NCBI RefSeq assembly: GCF_900102785.1
Contig: NZ_FNGC01000002.1
Location: 62,001-126,000 of the forward strand
Length of the DNA stretch: 64,000 bases
Direction: 5' to 3'
Source of the DNA: Arthrobacter sp. ok362
GTDB lineage: Bacteria; Actinomycetota; Actinomycetes; Actinomycetales; Micrococcaceae
Numbering within the stretch: position 1 is the stretch's first letter; each line of letters starts with the position of its first letter. Shown here in pieces: positions 50,349 through 58,735 of the stretch. Below the pieces are notes generated by a model. That model was given only the letters and a program-made list of their open reading frames with translations. It did no database searches and was not told the DNA's origin. Position numbers and translations under genes: made by a program.

Positions 50349-51251
50349 ATGCGCGCTGATGCAGAGATCGACTTCACCGTCGGCGACCCCGGAACCGGTG
50401 ATCTGGACGTGTCCTGGATCCACGGATCAGAATCCGCGAAGCACAACACGGACCCGGACATCCAGGTCCATGCCTACGACGAGCACACGTACATTTTGCG
50501 CCAGAACATGGCGGTCAACTATGAGGCGCCGTTCATGTTCCTGCTGTTCGGCAACGCCCGGGCCGTGCTCATCGACACCGGCGCCACCGCATCCGCGGAT
50601 TTCTTCCCGCTGCGCCGCGTCGTCGATGAACTCATGGATACGTGGCTTGCCGCTCATCCCCGCGACGGCTACCGGCTCCTTGTCCTGCACACCCATCCGC
50701 ACGGCGACCACGTGGCGGGGGACGCCCAGTTCGCCGGCCGCCCCGGCACCGTTGTGGTGGACGCGGACCGCGACAGCGCGTGGGAATTCTTCGGATTCAC
50801 GGACGACGCCGATGGCAACTTGACCGGCGGTGCCGATCAGTCGGCGCGGGTGGATCTTGGCGGCCGCGTCCTGGAGTGCTGGCCCAGCCCGGGACACCAC
50901 GATGCGGCGGTCACGTTCTACGACCCCCATACCGGATTCCTGCTGACCGGAGACACGGTCTATCCCGGCCGGCTGTACATCCAGGACTGGCCGGCTTTCG
51001 TCAGCACCATCGACCGGTTGATCGGGTTCTGCAGCACCCGCCCCGTCACCCACGTCTTGGGCTGCCACATCGAAATGTCGCGGGAACCCGGCGTCGACTA
51101 CCCGATTTTCACCACCTACCAGCCCGAGGAACCACCGCTGCAAATGACCGTCGAGCAACTCCGGGAGATCCGCCGCGCCATCGACGAGGTGGACGGACGC
51201 CCCGGCCGGCACCCGTTTCCCGGCTTCGTCCTCTGCCTCGACGGGGTGTGA
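50349..51251 (+). CDS. Metallo-beta-lactamase-fold hydrolase
   Basis: 300 residues with RBS AGGAGAACAG. Metal ligands: HTHPHGDHVAGD (H-x-H-x-D-H), SPGHHDAAVTFYD, LLTGDTVYPGRL, and a late His in LGCHIEMS. It is co-transcribed with the acyl-CoA ligase. It may hydrolyse a thioester or lactone; specificity is unknown. Confidence 0.88.
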   Translation: MRADAEIDFTVGDPGTGDLDVSWIHGSESAKHNTDPDIQVHAYDEHTYILRQNMAVNYEAPFMFLLFGNARAVLIDTGATASADFFPLRRVVDELMDTWLAAHPRDGYRLLVLHTHPHGDHVAGDAQFAGRPGTVVVDADRDSAWEFFGFTDDADGNLTGGADQSARVDLGGRVLECWPSPGHHDAAVTFYDPHTGFLLTGDTVYPGRLYIQDWPAFVSTIDRLIGFCSTRPVTHVLGCHIEMSREPGVDYPIFTTYQPEEPPLQMTVEQLREIRRAIDEVDGRPGRHPFPGFVLCLDGV

Positions 51252-51284
51252 CTCCGCAGAGGACGGCGGACTCCACCTTCTCGA

Positions 51285-51560
51285 TCAGTGATGGCCGACG
51301 CGAGTAGTTCCGAACATCAGGGTTCGCCGGCTCACGTCGTAGAAGACGGTATCCGCGGTGGACAGGAGATCCTGCAGGTTGTCCGCGTCGTCGGCGTCGA
51401 TAGTGAGGACTTCCTCCCACGCGCCTTCATCCAGCACGAGCTGCAGCGTCCACATGCCGGGGCTGCCCGCGTCCCCGGCAATCCAGCTGAACTGGTAATG
51501 GCTGACCTGGCGTACCTTGATGCTGTCATCGGTGATCGGCTGCTTTGGTGTGGGGCTCAT
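51285..51560 (-). CDS. Hypothetical protein (91 aa)
   Basis: Starts at ATG 51560 with AAGGATAAGACC upstream. It reads VRQVSHYQFSWIAGDAGSPGMWTLQLVLDEGAWEEVLTIDADDADNLQDLLSTADTVFYDVSRRTLMFG. It is a compact, acidic, probably beta-rich soluble protein. No family is recognised. Confidence 0.65.
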   Translation of the reverse strand: MSPTPKQPITDDSIKVRQVSHYQFSWIAGDAGSPGMWTLQLVLDEGAWEEVLTIDADDADNLQDLLSTADTVFYDVSRRTLMFGTTRVGHH

Positions 51561-51759
51561 GGTCTTATCCTTGCCGGCTGCACCCGCCGCGCAGCCTCGT
51601 CGCTGTGTGCTAAATGTTTGGAATGTTCTTGCCGGCAGCTGACTCCATCGACCGGGACCACCAATGTAGCCCCGTCCCCGAACCGTGTAAATGACGCGCA
51701 GGCACGATGCGGGCCGCGGGCGTAAACTGACTGCCATCGGACTGAGGGAAGGTACGGCC

Positions 51760-51957
51760 ATGGGCAAGGACCAGGCGGATCCGGCAGGGCAGGATCCCGA
51801 GCGCAGCGCCCCGGGGAGCGGAAGCACGATACCCAAATCGAAGGACGGTATCTGGGTGACGTCGACTCCTGGAAAATCCAGTTTTGAGCCGGAAGAGGAT
51901 GTCCCCGTCCAGGGCAGCGGAGCCGAAGATGCGGGCAGGCCAGAGGAAGAGTCCTGA
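51760..51957 (+). CDS. Small acidic, disordered protein (65 aa)
   Basis: ATG 51760 behind GGGAAGG. The composition is Pro/Gly/Ser/Glu-rich (DPAGQDPERSAPGSGST), with one short conserved-looking centre KSKDGIWVTSTPGKSSFEPEEDVPV. Predicted largely unstructured; function unknown. Confidence 0.55.
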   Translation: MGKDQADPAGQDPERSAPGSGSTIPKSKDGIWVTSTPGKSSFEPEEDVPVQGSGAEDAGRPEEES

Positions 51958-52076
51958 CCGCAAGCGATTCGGTAGCTTGAGGGCCCGGCATCTTTAGCTT
52001 GAGGCCCGGAACCGGCCCTGCACGACCCCGCGAGTACGACCCCGCGAGTGGCACTTCGCGGCTGGTGCCCTGGGTT

Positions 52077-52310
52077 CTAGTGAACTGCGACGTCTTCCGC
52101 GTCCTCGGGCCCGACGAAGTTGCACGAGCCGGGGTGGCGCAAGGGCAACGTGCAGGTGCGCCCGGTGGGCAGGTGGACGTTGGCGCACCGTCCCGCCATG
52201 GCCACGTCTTCGCGGACATGCGTGACGTGCGTGCTGCTCTTATCCTGTGCCGCTTCCTCGCGGCTGGTTTGTTGGGGGCTGACGGACGCGCTGGGGTTTT
52301 GGCTGTTCAC
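52077..52310 (-). CDS. Small Cys/His-rich protein (77 aa)
   Basis: GTG start at 52310 with GAGGAG well placed; an ATG at 52340 is less likely. The C-terminal half AGRCANVHLPTGRTCTLPLRHPGSCNF has three Cys and two His spaced like a small zinc-binding unit (C-x4-H... C... H-x3-C). The N-terminal half is Ser/Gln/Thr-rich. Function unknown. Confidence 0.55.
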   Translation of the reverse strand: MNSQNPSASVSPQQTSREEAAQDKSSTHVTHVREDVAMAGRCANVHLPTGRTCTLPLRHPGSCNFVGPEDAEDVAVH

Positions 52311-52560
52311 GGCTGCAACTCCTCGGGATCTGCGATGCATGAAGGATTGGAAGAGTACTTTGTTTTACCGGAAGTCTCCAGCCTCGCACGGGCGGGTTAA
52401 CACCGGGTTACGGCAGTGTTAGGTTCCCGTCTCGGCGAGGGCACAGGGGGTGGCGGGTCCTCTGGGCGGCACCGCTGCACGGACCTTTTGCCACCGCCTG
52501 GCTGTTCCGCATACTGGAAAGCAGATCCGCGATTCCGGCAGGCGAGGACGGTGGTGGCTG

Positions 52561-53166
52561 ATGAGCAGCGGGGTAGGTGGTTCCGGCAGCGCGTTCCGGC
52601 GCCGGGTGGAGCGTGCCGCGGAACTCCGGGCGGTGCGCACCTCGGGCAGCACCGCCCAGGAGAACGACGCCCTCAACGCCGCCGAGGAAGAGGTCCGGCA
52701 AAAGCGCGCCAAAATCGACGACGCCGCCAAGGCCGAGTACCTGATTAGGGATGCCATGGCGCAGGGCAAGTTCGACAACCTCAAGTACGCCGGCAAGCCC
52801 ATTCCCGGGCTGGGCGAGGCGTACGACCCCGACTGGTGGGTCAAAGGCCTGATCCAGCGGGAAAACATCTCCGGCCTGGGCCCGAAGGCGATCCTGCTCC
52901 GCACCGAGGACGCCGAGCTTGATGCCCGGCTGGATGCCCAGTTCAGCGAAAAACAGATGCGCGAGATCGTCGAGGACTTCAACGCCCGGGTCATCGACGC
53001 CCGGCGGCAGCTCCAGGGCGGGCCGCCCGTGATCACCAAAACGCGGGACGTCGACGTCGAACTGGACCGCTGGCGGGGCCGCCGGGCTGCCGCGGCCGCC
53101 ACTGCCCCGCCGGAGCCGAAACCGACGCGGCCCTGGTGGCGGCGGCTCTGGCACGGGGCCGGCTAG
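52561..53166 (+). CDS. DUF1992 (DnaJ-homologue C28 domain) protein
   Basis: 201 residues. The family signature is YLIRDAMAQGKFDNLKYAGKPIPGLGEAYDPDWWVKGLIQRENISGLGPKAILLRTEDAELDARL. In most bacteria it is a small protein of unknown role. The C-terminus is Ala/Pro-rich and ends with WWRRLWHG. Start chosen at ATG 52561. Confidence 0.85.
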   Translation: MSSGVGGSGSAFRRRVERAAELRAVRTSGSTAQENDALNAAEEEVRQKRAKIDDAAKAEYLIRDAMAQGKFDNLKYAGKPIPGLGEAYDPDWWVKGLIQRENISGLGPKAILLRTEDAELDARLDAQFSEKQMREIVEDFNARVIDARRQLQGGPPVITKTRDVDVELDRWRGRRAAAAATAPPEPKPTRPWWRRLWHGAG

Positions 53167-53210
53167 GCGCAGTCCGAGTCGTGCCCGGTTTCCTCGCCCA
53201 CGCCCGGCCG

Positions 53211-53268
53211 AATTCGAGCGTCGCGACCAGGTCCGCCAGGGTTTCCGGCCCCGCGAATTGCTGATCAC
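53211..53268 (-). pseudogene. Remnant of an F420-type NADP oxidoreductase gene
   Basis: Allowing one frameshift, the minus strand reads VISNSRGPETLADLVATLEF. This is nearly the same as VISNSRGPETLAGLVAEL in the intact gene at 56165-56806. Only about 60 bases survive, in the 320-base gap before the NCS1 permease gene. It points to a past duplication or rearrangement. Confidence 0.6.
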
Positions 53269-53488
53269 CGCGTCCTGGCCGAACTTGGAACTCCGCAGGT
53301 CGTTGAGCAGGCCGGCTGTCCTCACAGGCCTGACCGCTGCCTTCATACGTCGGTGCCGAATCACATTTGGTGGGACCCTGTCTGAAATCCCGGACGGAGA
53401 ATCAAACTTCGCCGTGATGCAGCTCACGCGCCGTGCTCAGATGTACTCACGACTTCGTCAGGATCCACTTTCAATGTGAGGAACAGTC

Positions 53489-54970
53489 ATGCAGGCCACT
53501 ACAAGAACGGGAACAGCAGAGCCGCGCGTCGAGCGCCGCTCCATTGACTTCGTCCCGGACCACGAACGCCACGGGTCGCCGACGCAGCAATTCACCCTAT
53601 GGTTCGGCGCGAACATGCAGATCACCGCGATCGTGGACGGAGCGCTGGCGGTGCTTTTCGGCGCCGATGCCCTGTGGGCGATCCTCGGACTGCTCATCGG
53701 CAACCTCCTCGGTGGAGCCGTCATGGCACTGCACGCGGCCCAGGGACCCAAGCTTGGTCTCCCGCAGATGATCTCCAGCCGTGCGCAGTTCGGCGTGCTG
53801 GGCGCCGTGATCCCCCTGGTGCTGGTCATCATCATGTACCTGGGCTTCGCGGCCACCGGAACTGTCCTGGCGGGGCAGGCCGTAGAGCAGATCACGCACA
53901 CCGGAACTCCGGCCGTGGGCATGGTCATATTCGGGGCCTTGACCGTGCTGGTGGCGACCCTGGGCTACAAGTACATCCACCTGTTGGGCAGGATTTCGAC
54001 CGTCGTCGGCGTCCTTGGCTTCACCTACCTGGGCATCCGGCTCCTCGCCAGCCAGGACGTCGGCGCGCTGCTCAGCTCCGGTAGCTTCGAATTTCCCACG
54101 TTCCTCCTGGCTGTCTCCCTCGGCGCCGGGTGGCAGCTGACGTACGGCCCATACGTCGCTGACTATTCCCGTTACCTGCCCTCTGGCACCCTGCCCCGCC
54201 GAACCTTCCTGGCCGCGTTCTTCGGCACGGTGCTTGGATCGCAGTGGTCCATGACGCTCGGCGCCCTGTTCGCTGCCCTGGCGCTGCCCAAGGGCCAGCG
54301 GTTTCTCGACGGTCAGGTGGCCTTCCTTGGCAACCTCAGCGGCGGCGGCCTGATCGCCGTCGTCATTTACCTGGTGATCGTGACCGGCAAACTGACCGTC
54401 AACACCCTTAACGCCTACGGCGGGTACATGACGATGCTGACCTCTGTAACAGCGTTCACGCGCAAATCGGCGGTGCCGTCGCGGACCCGGTTGCTCTACG
54501 TAGTGGCGTTCATCGGGCTCTCCGTCCTCATTGCGGTGCTGGCTTCGCCCGACTTCATCGCCAACTTCAAGAACTTCGTCCTGCTCCTGCTCATGGTTTT
54601 CATTCCGTGGAGCTCGATCAACCTCGTGGACTACTATCTCGTCTCGAAGGAAAAGGTGGACATCCCGGCGCTCTACGATCCTGACGGCCGGTACGGGCGC
54701 TGGAACAAGACCGCGCTGCTGTCCTACGCCGTCGGCATTCTCGTGCAGATTCCGTTCCTCGCCCAGACTCTCTACACGGGACCGATGACGGAGGTGCTCG
54801 GTGGTGCCGACATCTCCTGGCTGGTGGGCCTGGTGGTCACCGCTCTCGTGTTTTATCCGCTGGCCAAGCGAAACTCGAAGGCACCGGCGCGCATGATCTA
54901 CCCGGCCGACGCCGGCCCGCTTGCCACTGCCTCGGCCAGCGAACCGCTTCAGAGCAGCCGGGTGCCCTGA
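53489..54970 (+). CDS. NCS1-family nucleobase permease (cytosine/allantoin type)
   Basis: 493 residues, twelve membrane helices. It has FVPDHERHGSPTQQFTLWFGANMQITAIVDGALAV in the N-terminal part and a family-typical GPKLGLPQMISSRAQFGVLGAVIPL. GAGGAAC precedes the ATG. The exact nucleobase or hydantoin substrate cannot be told. No catabolic enzyme is adjacent. Confidence 0.87.
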   Translation: MQATTRTGTAEPRVERRSIDFVPDHERHGSPTQQFTLWFGANMQITAIVDGALAVLFGADALWAILGLLIGNLLGGAVMALHAAQGPKLGLPQMISSRAQFGVLGAVIPLVLVIIMYLGFAATGTVLAGQAVEQITHTGTPAVGMVIFGALTVLVATLGYKYIHLLGRISTVVGVLGFTYLGIRLLASQDVGALLSSGSFEFPTFLLAVSLGAGWQLTYGPYVADYSRYLPSGTLPRRTFLAAFFGTVLGSQWSMTLGALFAALALPKGQRFLDGQVAFLGNLSGGGLIAVVIYLVIVTGKLTVNTLNAYGGYMTMLTSVTAFTRKSAVPSRTRLLYVVAFIGLSVLIAVLASPDFIANFKNFVLLLLMVFIPWSSINLVDYYLVSKEKVDIPALYDPDGRYGRWNKTALLSYAVGILVQIPFLAQTLYTGPMTEVLGGADISWLVGLVVTALVFYPLAKRNSKAPARMIYPADAGPLATASASEPLQSSRVP

Positions 54971-54994
54971 ACTGGAACGCACTGAATGGTCAGA

Positions 54995-55024
54995 GGACGA
55001 CGGCGGGTCTTCCCGCCGTCGTCC
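54995..55024. terminator. Hairpin terminator, dispersed family 1 copy D
   Basis: 13-bp perfect stem GGACGACGGCGGG / CCCGCCGTCGTCC with loop TCTT, 25 bases after the NCS1 stop. It lacks a T-run. Confidence 0.75.
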
Positions 55025-55243
55025 GGGCCGAACGTCCCTGGTAGCCCGCGGCGATGTGCTCGACCTCGATTTCCCCGTTCATAGAGATGACCGGCTCCGC
55101 CCCGCTCATCTCTAGGCGGCCGGTTATACGGGGAAGAACAAAATGCCGATCCAAGGTGCGTGGCTTCGCCGGGGCAATCGGCGTAGCCTGCGCTTAGGCG
55201 CGCTCATCGCGCACCTGCGTGGCGGTACGAAGCGGGCGATGCC

Positions 55244-56020
55244 ATGAAAAAGTTCGGGCCACAGGACAGCCATACCCCGCGGCCAAGCGCCGCGGCCGAA
55301 CCGGGGCGACTCGCACCACTGCGCGCGCCGTTGCGTCTTGCCGCCACGCTGGCGTTTACCGGCTTCGCGGTGTCAGTAATTGCCGGGCTGCTCCATGCCG
55401 ACACGGCCAGCGCGAACGACCACCCGGCCACGTTCGCGGAGTACGCCCGAAGCGGCATCTGGACGGCGGTCCACCTGGGGCAGTTCGCCGGCATGGCCCT
55501 TCTCATCTCTGGGCTGCTGGTCCTGCTGGTCGCCCTAAGAGCGCCGGACGGGGCCATGACCTGGGCGGCACGGTTCGGCGTCGCGGCGGCGGTCGCCGCG
55601 CTGGCCCTGTATGCCTCGCTCCAAGCCGTCGACGGGGTTGCCCTCAAGCGCGCCGTGGACGCCTGGGCTGCAGCCGCGGAACCGGAGAAGACCGCCCGGT
55701 TTGCGACCGCCGAGGGCATCCGGTGGCTGGAATGGGGCATGCGCAGCTACCAGAGCTTCGTGCTGGGCGCGGCCCTGATCCTGACCGGTGCCGTGGTTGT
55801 CCGGGCGCGCCGCGTCTCCGGGCTGATCGGCTATCTCATCGCGTTCTCCGGGCTGGCGTATATTGCCCAGGGCTGGATCATCGGGGCCGAAGGCTTCTCC
55901 TCGGCGAACAGCATCCCCACGTTGGCCGGCATTGTCCTGATCCTGGTGTGGTCCGTGTGGCTGCTGGTCAGCGCCTGGCTCGGGAAGGATACGCCTGCCC
56001 GCGACAGGATACGCGGGTAG
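55244..56020 (+). CDS. Multi-pass membrane protein, unknown function
   Basis: 258 residues with six to seven membrane segments (LAATLAFTGFAVSVIAGLLHAD; FAGMALLISGLLVLLVALRA; WAARFGVAAAVAALALYASLQAVDGVAL; YQSFVLGAALILTGAVVV; VSGLIGYLIAFSGLAYIAQGWII; LAGIVLILVWSVWLLVSAWLG). It resembles DUF4386-type proteins in layout. No functional motif is visible. Confidence 0.7.
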   Translation: MKKFGPQDSHTPRPSAAAEPGRLAPLRAPLRLAATLAFTGFAVSVIAGLLHADTASANDHPATFAEYARSGIWTAVHLGQFAGMALLISGLLVLLVALRAPDGAMTWAARFGVAAAVAALALYASLQAVDGVALKRAVDAWAAAAEPEKTARFATAEGIRWLEWGMRSYQSFVLGAALILTGAVVVRARRVSGLIGYLIAFSGLAYIAQGWIIGAEGFSSANSIPTLAGIVLILVWSVWLLVSAWLGKDTPARDRIRG

Positions 56021-56036
56021 CCCGCCCCGCACGGCC

Positions 56037-56102
56037 GAATTCGCCGGAAACTACTCAGCTCGCCGGAAGATTCCGGCGAGCCCGGAGCTTTCCGGCGAAT
56101 TC
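56037..56102. repeat. REP-like nested palindrome, family 2 copy 3
   Basis: Outer arms GAATTCGCCGGAAA (56037-56050) and TTTCCGGCGAATTC (56089-56102) are perfect complements. They enclose an inner hairpin GCTCGCCGGAA-GA-TTCCGGCGAGC. The same 53 bases recur at 56889. The copies flank the F420 oxidoreductase gene. Confidence 0.8.
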
Positions 56103-56164
56103 GCCGGGCTTCAAGCCCGCCAGCCGTCGGGGGCGGGATCGACAGCGCGTCGGGGCCGGGAGCG

Positions 56165-56806
56165 TCAGATGGTGCGCGGCGCCTTGGCCAGGTTCTCGGC
56201 CAGCTCGGTCGCGTTCTGCCGGATCACGTAGGCGGGGCGGTCCCGTTCCGTGCGCCAGCTTTCGGACAGCGGGCCCATGTTGACCGTGTCGAAGCCGAAT
56301 TCGTCGTAGAGCCTGGTCACAAGCTCAGCCGCTTCCGGGAAATCGCTCGCCGTGGCCAGGGCCCGGCGGTTGGGTGTGCCGGCCGGTGTGCCGTCCGTGG
56401 TGATCTGTGAGTACATGATGTGGTTGAAGGCCTTGGCCACCTTGGACTGGGGCAGGTGCTCCTGCAGCAGGCCGGAGGTTGTGGCCTCGCCGGCATCCAG
56501 GGGCGGGAAATGCCCGTCCCGTTCCCAGTAGTAGTTGTTGGTGTCGAGGACGATCTTGCCCGCCAGCGGCTCCATGGGCACGTCCCGGATGCTCCTAAGC
56601 GGCACGGTGACGACGGCGAAGTCGCCGGCAGCTGCCGCTTCGGCCGGCGTTGCGGCCCGGGCTTTGGGCCCCAGTTCCGCGACGAGGCCCGCCAGGGTTT
56701 CCGGCCCCCGCGAGTTGCTGATCACGACGTCGTAGCCGAGCTCCACGGCCTTCCGCGCCAGCTGACCGCCAATGTGTCCTGCACCGATGATTCCGATTGT
56801 TGTCAT
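56165..56806 (-). CDS. NADPH-dependent F420-type oxidoreductase
   Basis: 213 residues from ATG 56806. The N-terminal Rossmann motif is TIGIIGAGHIGGQLARKAVELGYDVVISNSRGPETL. The family core follows: FAVVTVPLRSIRDVPMEPLAGKIVLDTNNYYWERDGHFPPLD and SKVAKAFNHIMYSQI. It matches the F420H2:NADP oxidoreductase (NpdG-like) / 6-phosphogluconate-dehydrogenase-like N-terminal family. Whether it uses F420 is not shown. It is bracketed by two copies of the REP-like palindrome. Confidence 0.85.
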   Translation of the reverse strand: MTTIGIIGAGHIGGQLARKAVELGYDVVISNSRGPETLAGLVAELGPKARAATPAEAAAAGDFAVVTVPLRSIRDVPMEPLAGKIVLDTNNYYWERDGHFPPLDAGEATTSGLLQEHLPQSKVAKAFNHIMYSQITTDGTPAGTPNRRALATASDFPEAAELVTRLYDEFGFDTVNMGPLSESWRTERDRPAYVIRQNATELAENLAKAPRTI

Positions 56807-56888
56807 GTCGGGGCCAACACACAGGCAGGCGAAGATATTTCGCCCGTTAACGGCTGTGCTCTCGGGACCGGCAGGGCCCCGCACGGCC

Positions 56889-56954
56889 GAATTCGCCGGA
56901 AACTACTCAGCTCGCCGGAAGATTCCGGCGAGCCCGCAGGCTTGCGGCGAATTC
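56889..56954. repeat. REP-like nested palindrome, family 2 copy 4
   Basis: Left arm and inner hairpin are identical to the copy at 56037; the right outer arm is degenerate (CTTGCGGCGAATTC). It lies between the oxidoreductase start and the stop of the small acidic gene. Confidence 0.8.
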
Positions 56955-56968
56955 GCGCGTCGGGGAAG

Positions 56969-57154
56969 CTACTGTCCTGTCCTGCCGCCTGGCGCGGCGT
57001 TGCCCTTGGCTCCGGTGCCCGGTTCGTCGTCGATGTCCGGGCCTTCTGCCGCGTCCTGGGAATGGGCCCGGTCGTCAAAGGGTTCAGCCGTTGCATCACC
57101 CTCGGCTGGGGTCTCGCTGTGGGCGCGCTCCGGCGCCTTTGGGTCTTCGCTCAT
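56969..57154 (-). CDS. Small acidic protein (61 aa), unknown function
   Basis: ATG 57154 with GAGGAG upstream. It is Asp/Glu/Ala/Pro-rich throughout (SEDPKAPERAHSETPAEG, then PDIDDEPGTGAKGNAAPGG) and probably disordered. No family is recognised. Confidence 0.55.
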   Translation of the reverse strand: MSEDPKAPERAHSETPAEGDATAEPFDDRAHSQDAAEGPDIDDEPGTGAKGNAAPGGRTGQ

Positions 57155-57254
57155 GTCCGCTCCTCTGCTGCGAATCCTGCGGTGGGTTGTCGGCTTTTGA
57201 ACATCTAGCTCCCACAGCGAGAGGGCTGTCAAGGCCTCCCGGATGCTTGGGGAT

Positions 57255-58616
57255 TCAGAACGGTGCCCGGCCGCCGGGTCGGCTGGAATCCCGTTTGGGT
57301 TGCTTGCGGGGGCGCAGGGCATAGTCGCGGGACCGTTTGCTGGAGAGCGCCAGAAGCAGCAGGATGTCCAGGGCCAGGCCAGGGAGATTGGACTGCAGCG
57401 TGATATCGGGGCCGCCGTGGAAGACATCGACGGCCTGGACGCAGATGGCGGCCGTGCTGAGCGCCATGGCCACGGTCCGGGCCCAGTTCCGGCCGAGGAA
57501 CACAAAGCACGCCAGGAGGATCTCGGCCAGGACAAAGAGCAAGACAACCACCGTTCCGGCCGTGACGGCCAATTCGGCTTGGGCCTCCGTGACGGCCGGA
57601 CCGGCTACGGGCTCCACCAGTGAGCCCACGTGCGCGTCCTTGAAGAACACCATAGACATGGCCAGCAGGGCGGCCGCCGCCGCGCGGGCAGCGACAAAGA
57701 CCGCCCCGACAATCGTGGTTGCCGGACGCCTGTTGCGGCTGTCGGTCGGGGGTCTGTCGCTCGGAGGCCAGCGCGCCCCGGCCGGCTCCGCGGGGGTCTG
57801 CCGGAGATCGACGATCGGGAGATTGCCGTCGGTGGTGATGGTGTCGCCCCCGCCGTTGCGCGCGTGATACCCGGTCGAAAAATCACGGATCACCCGGAGC
57901 CCCGCGGCGGGGTCGGCTTCGGTGATGGCGCCGACCACATGGTCGCGTTCGGCGTCGGTGTTCTCATCGATCTTGTGGGTGATCTGCAGGGTAAACAGGG
58001 ACAGGCCGACGCTGCGGTCATACGTGCCGGCCGCGAGCCAGTCAACGGCCAGCCCGCCCGGCAGCAGCCAGCCGGACGGACAGCGCCAGAAACGGACGTG
58101 GTGCCGCTTGCCCGGGGTGCCGTCGACTTCCTGCTGGTAGGCAAAATCCTGCTGCCGGCCGAACAGGAACAGGGGACTGACCGGGGCCTCGAGGTAGCTG
58201 CGGCGCAGGAGGGTGGAGGAGACGATCCGCCGGCTGCTGGCCAGCGTCACGTCATCGGCCATTGTCCAGCCCGCGGAGTGCATCACTCCATGGATCTGCG
58301 GTTCCGATCCAAGCAGGGCAATGTTCACGGGATCGCCCAGCAGCCCGTCGCTGGTGCGTGCCCGGCCGATGAAGTAGTCGGGAACGTAAAGCCGCGTGAG
58401 GATCCGGTGCAGGCGGGGGAGCACCAGGTACGCGAGCAGGGCCCAGAAGATGAAGAGGAACCAGACCTGTGCCCAGCCCCACTGAAAGCTCAGCTGCACC
58501 AGCAGGGAGGTCAGCCACACAGCCGCGACGCCGCCCACCACGGAGAAAACGGTGTCCAGTAATGAGTACGGCACCGCCTCGGCCGGGGTTGTGACCTCAA
58601 CCGCTGCCTTGGTCAT
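57255..58616 (-). CDS. LssY_C-type membrane protein
   Basis: 453 residues (ATG 58616; 58625 also possible). Two N-terminal helices are followed by a soluble LssY-C-like domain (YFIGRARTSDGLLGDPVNIALLGSEPQIHGVMHSAGWTMADDVTLASSRRIVSSTLLRRSYLEAPVSPLFLFGRQQDFAYQQ). Four more helices and a basic tail come after it. LssY domains occur in putative lipid-phosphatase-linked or secretion-linked proteins; the role is unknown. Confidence 0.75.
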   Translation of the reverse strand: MTKAAVEVTTPAEAVPYSLLDTVFSVVGGVAAVWLTSLLVQLSFQWGWAQVWFLFIFWALLAYLVLPRLHRILTRLYVPDYFIGRARTSDGLLGDPVNIALLGSEPQIHGVMHSAGWTMADDVTLASSRRIVSSTLLRRSYLEAPVSPLFLFGRQQDFAYQQEVDGTPGKRHHVRFWRCPSGWLLPGGLAVDWLAAGTYDRSVGLSLFTLQITHKIDENTDAERDHVVGAITEADPAAGLRVIRDFSTGYHARNGGGDTITTDGNLPIVDLRQTPAEPAGARWPPSDRPPTDSRNRRPATTIVGAVFVAARAAAAALLAMSMVFFKDAHVGSLVEPVAGPAVTEAQAELAVTAGTVVVLLFVLAEILLACFVFLGRNWARTVAMALSTAAICVQAVDVFHGGPDITLQSNLPGLALDILLLLALSSKRSRDYALRPRKQPKRDSSRPGGRAPF

Positions 58617-58735
58617 GGCCGCCATAATACGCGCACAGGCGCCGGTTGGCTCGAAAGATGAATCTTCTGGCCCGGAGGTTGAGTATGGCGTGATTTGACC
58701 TACTGGTGCCCGCCGCCGTGGATAGGGTGACAGTC

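Noticed and set aside
48633..50423. 596-residue minus-strand frame opposite the acyl-CoA ligase
   Set aside because: Antisense shadow; the plus strand has all family motifs.
53597..54982. 461-residue minus-strand frame opposite the NCS1 permease
   Set aside because: Antisense shadow, hydrophilic and low complexity; the plus strand encodes a twelve-helix permease.
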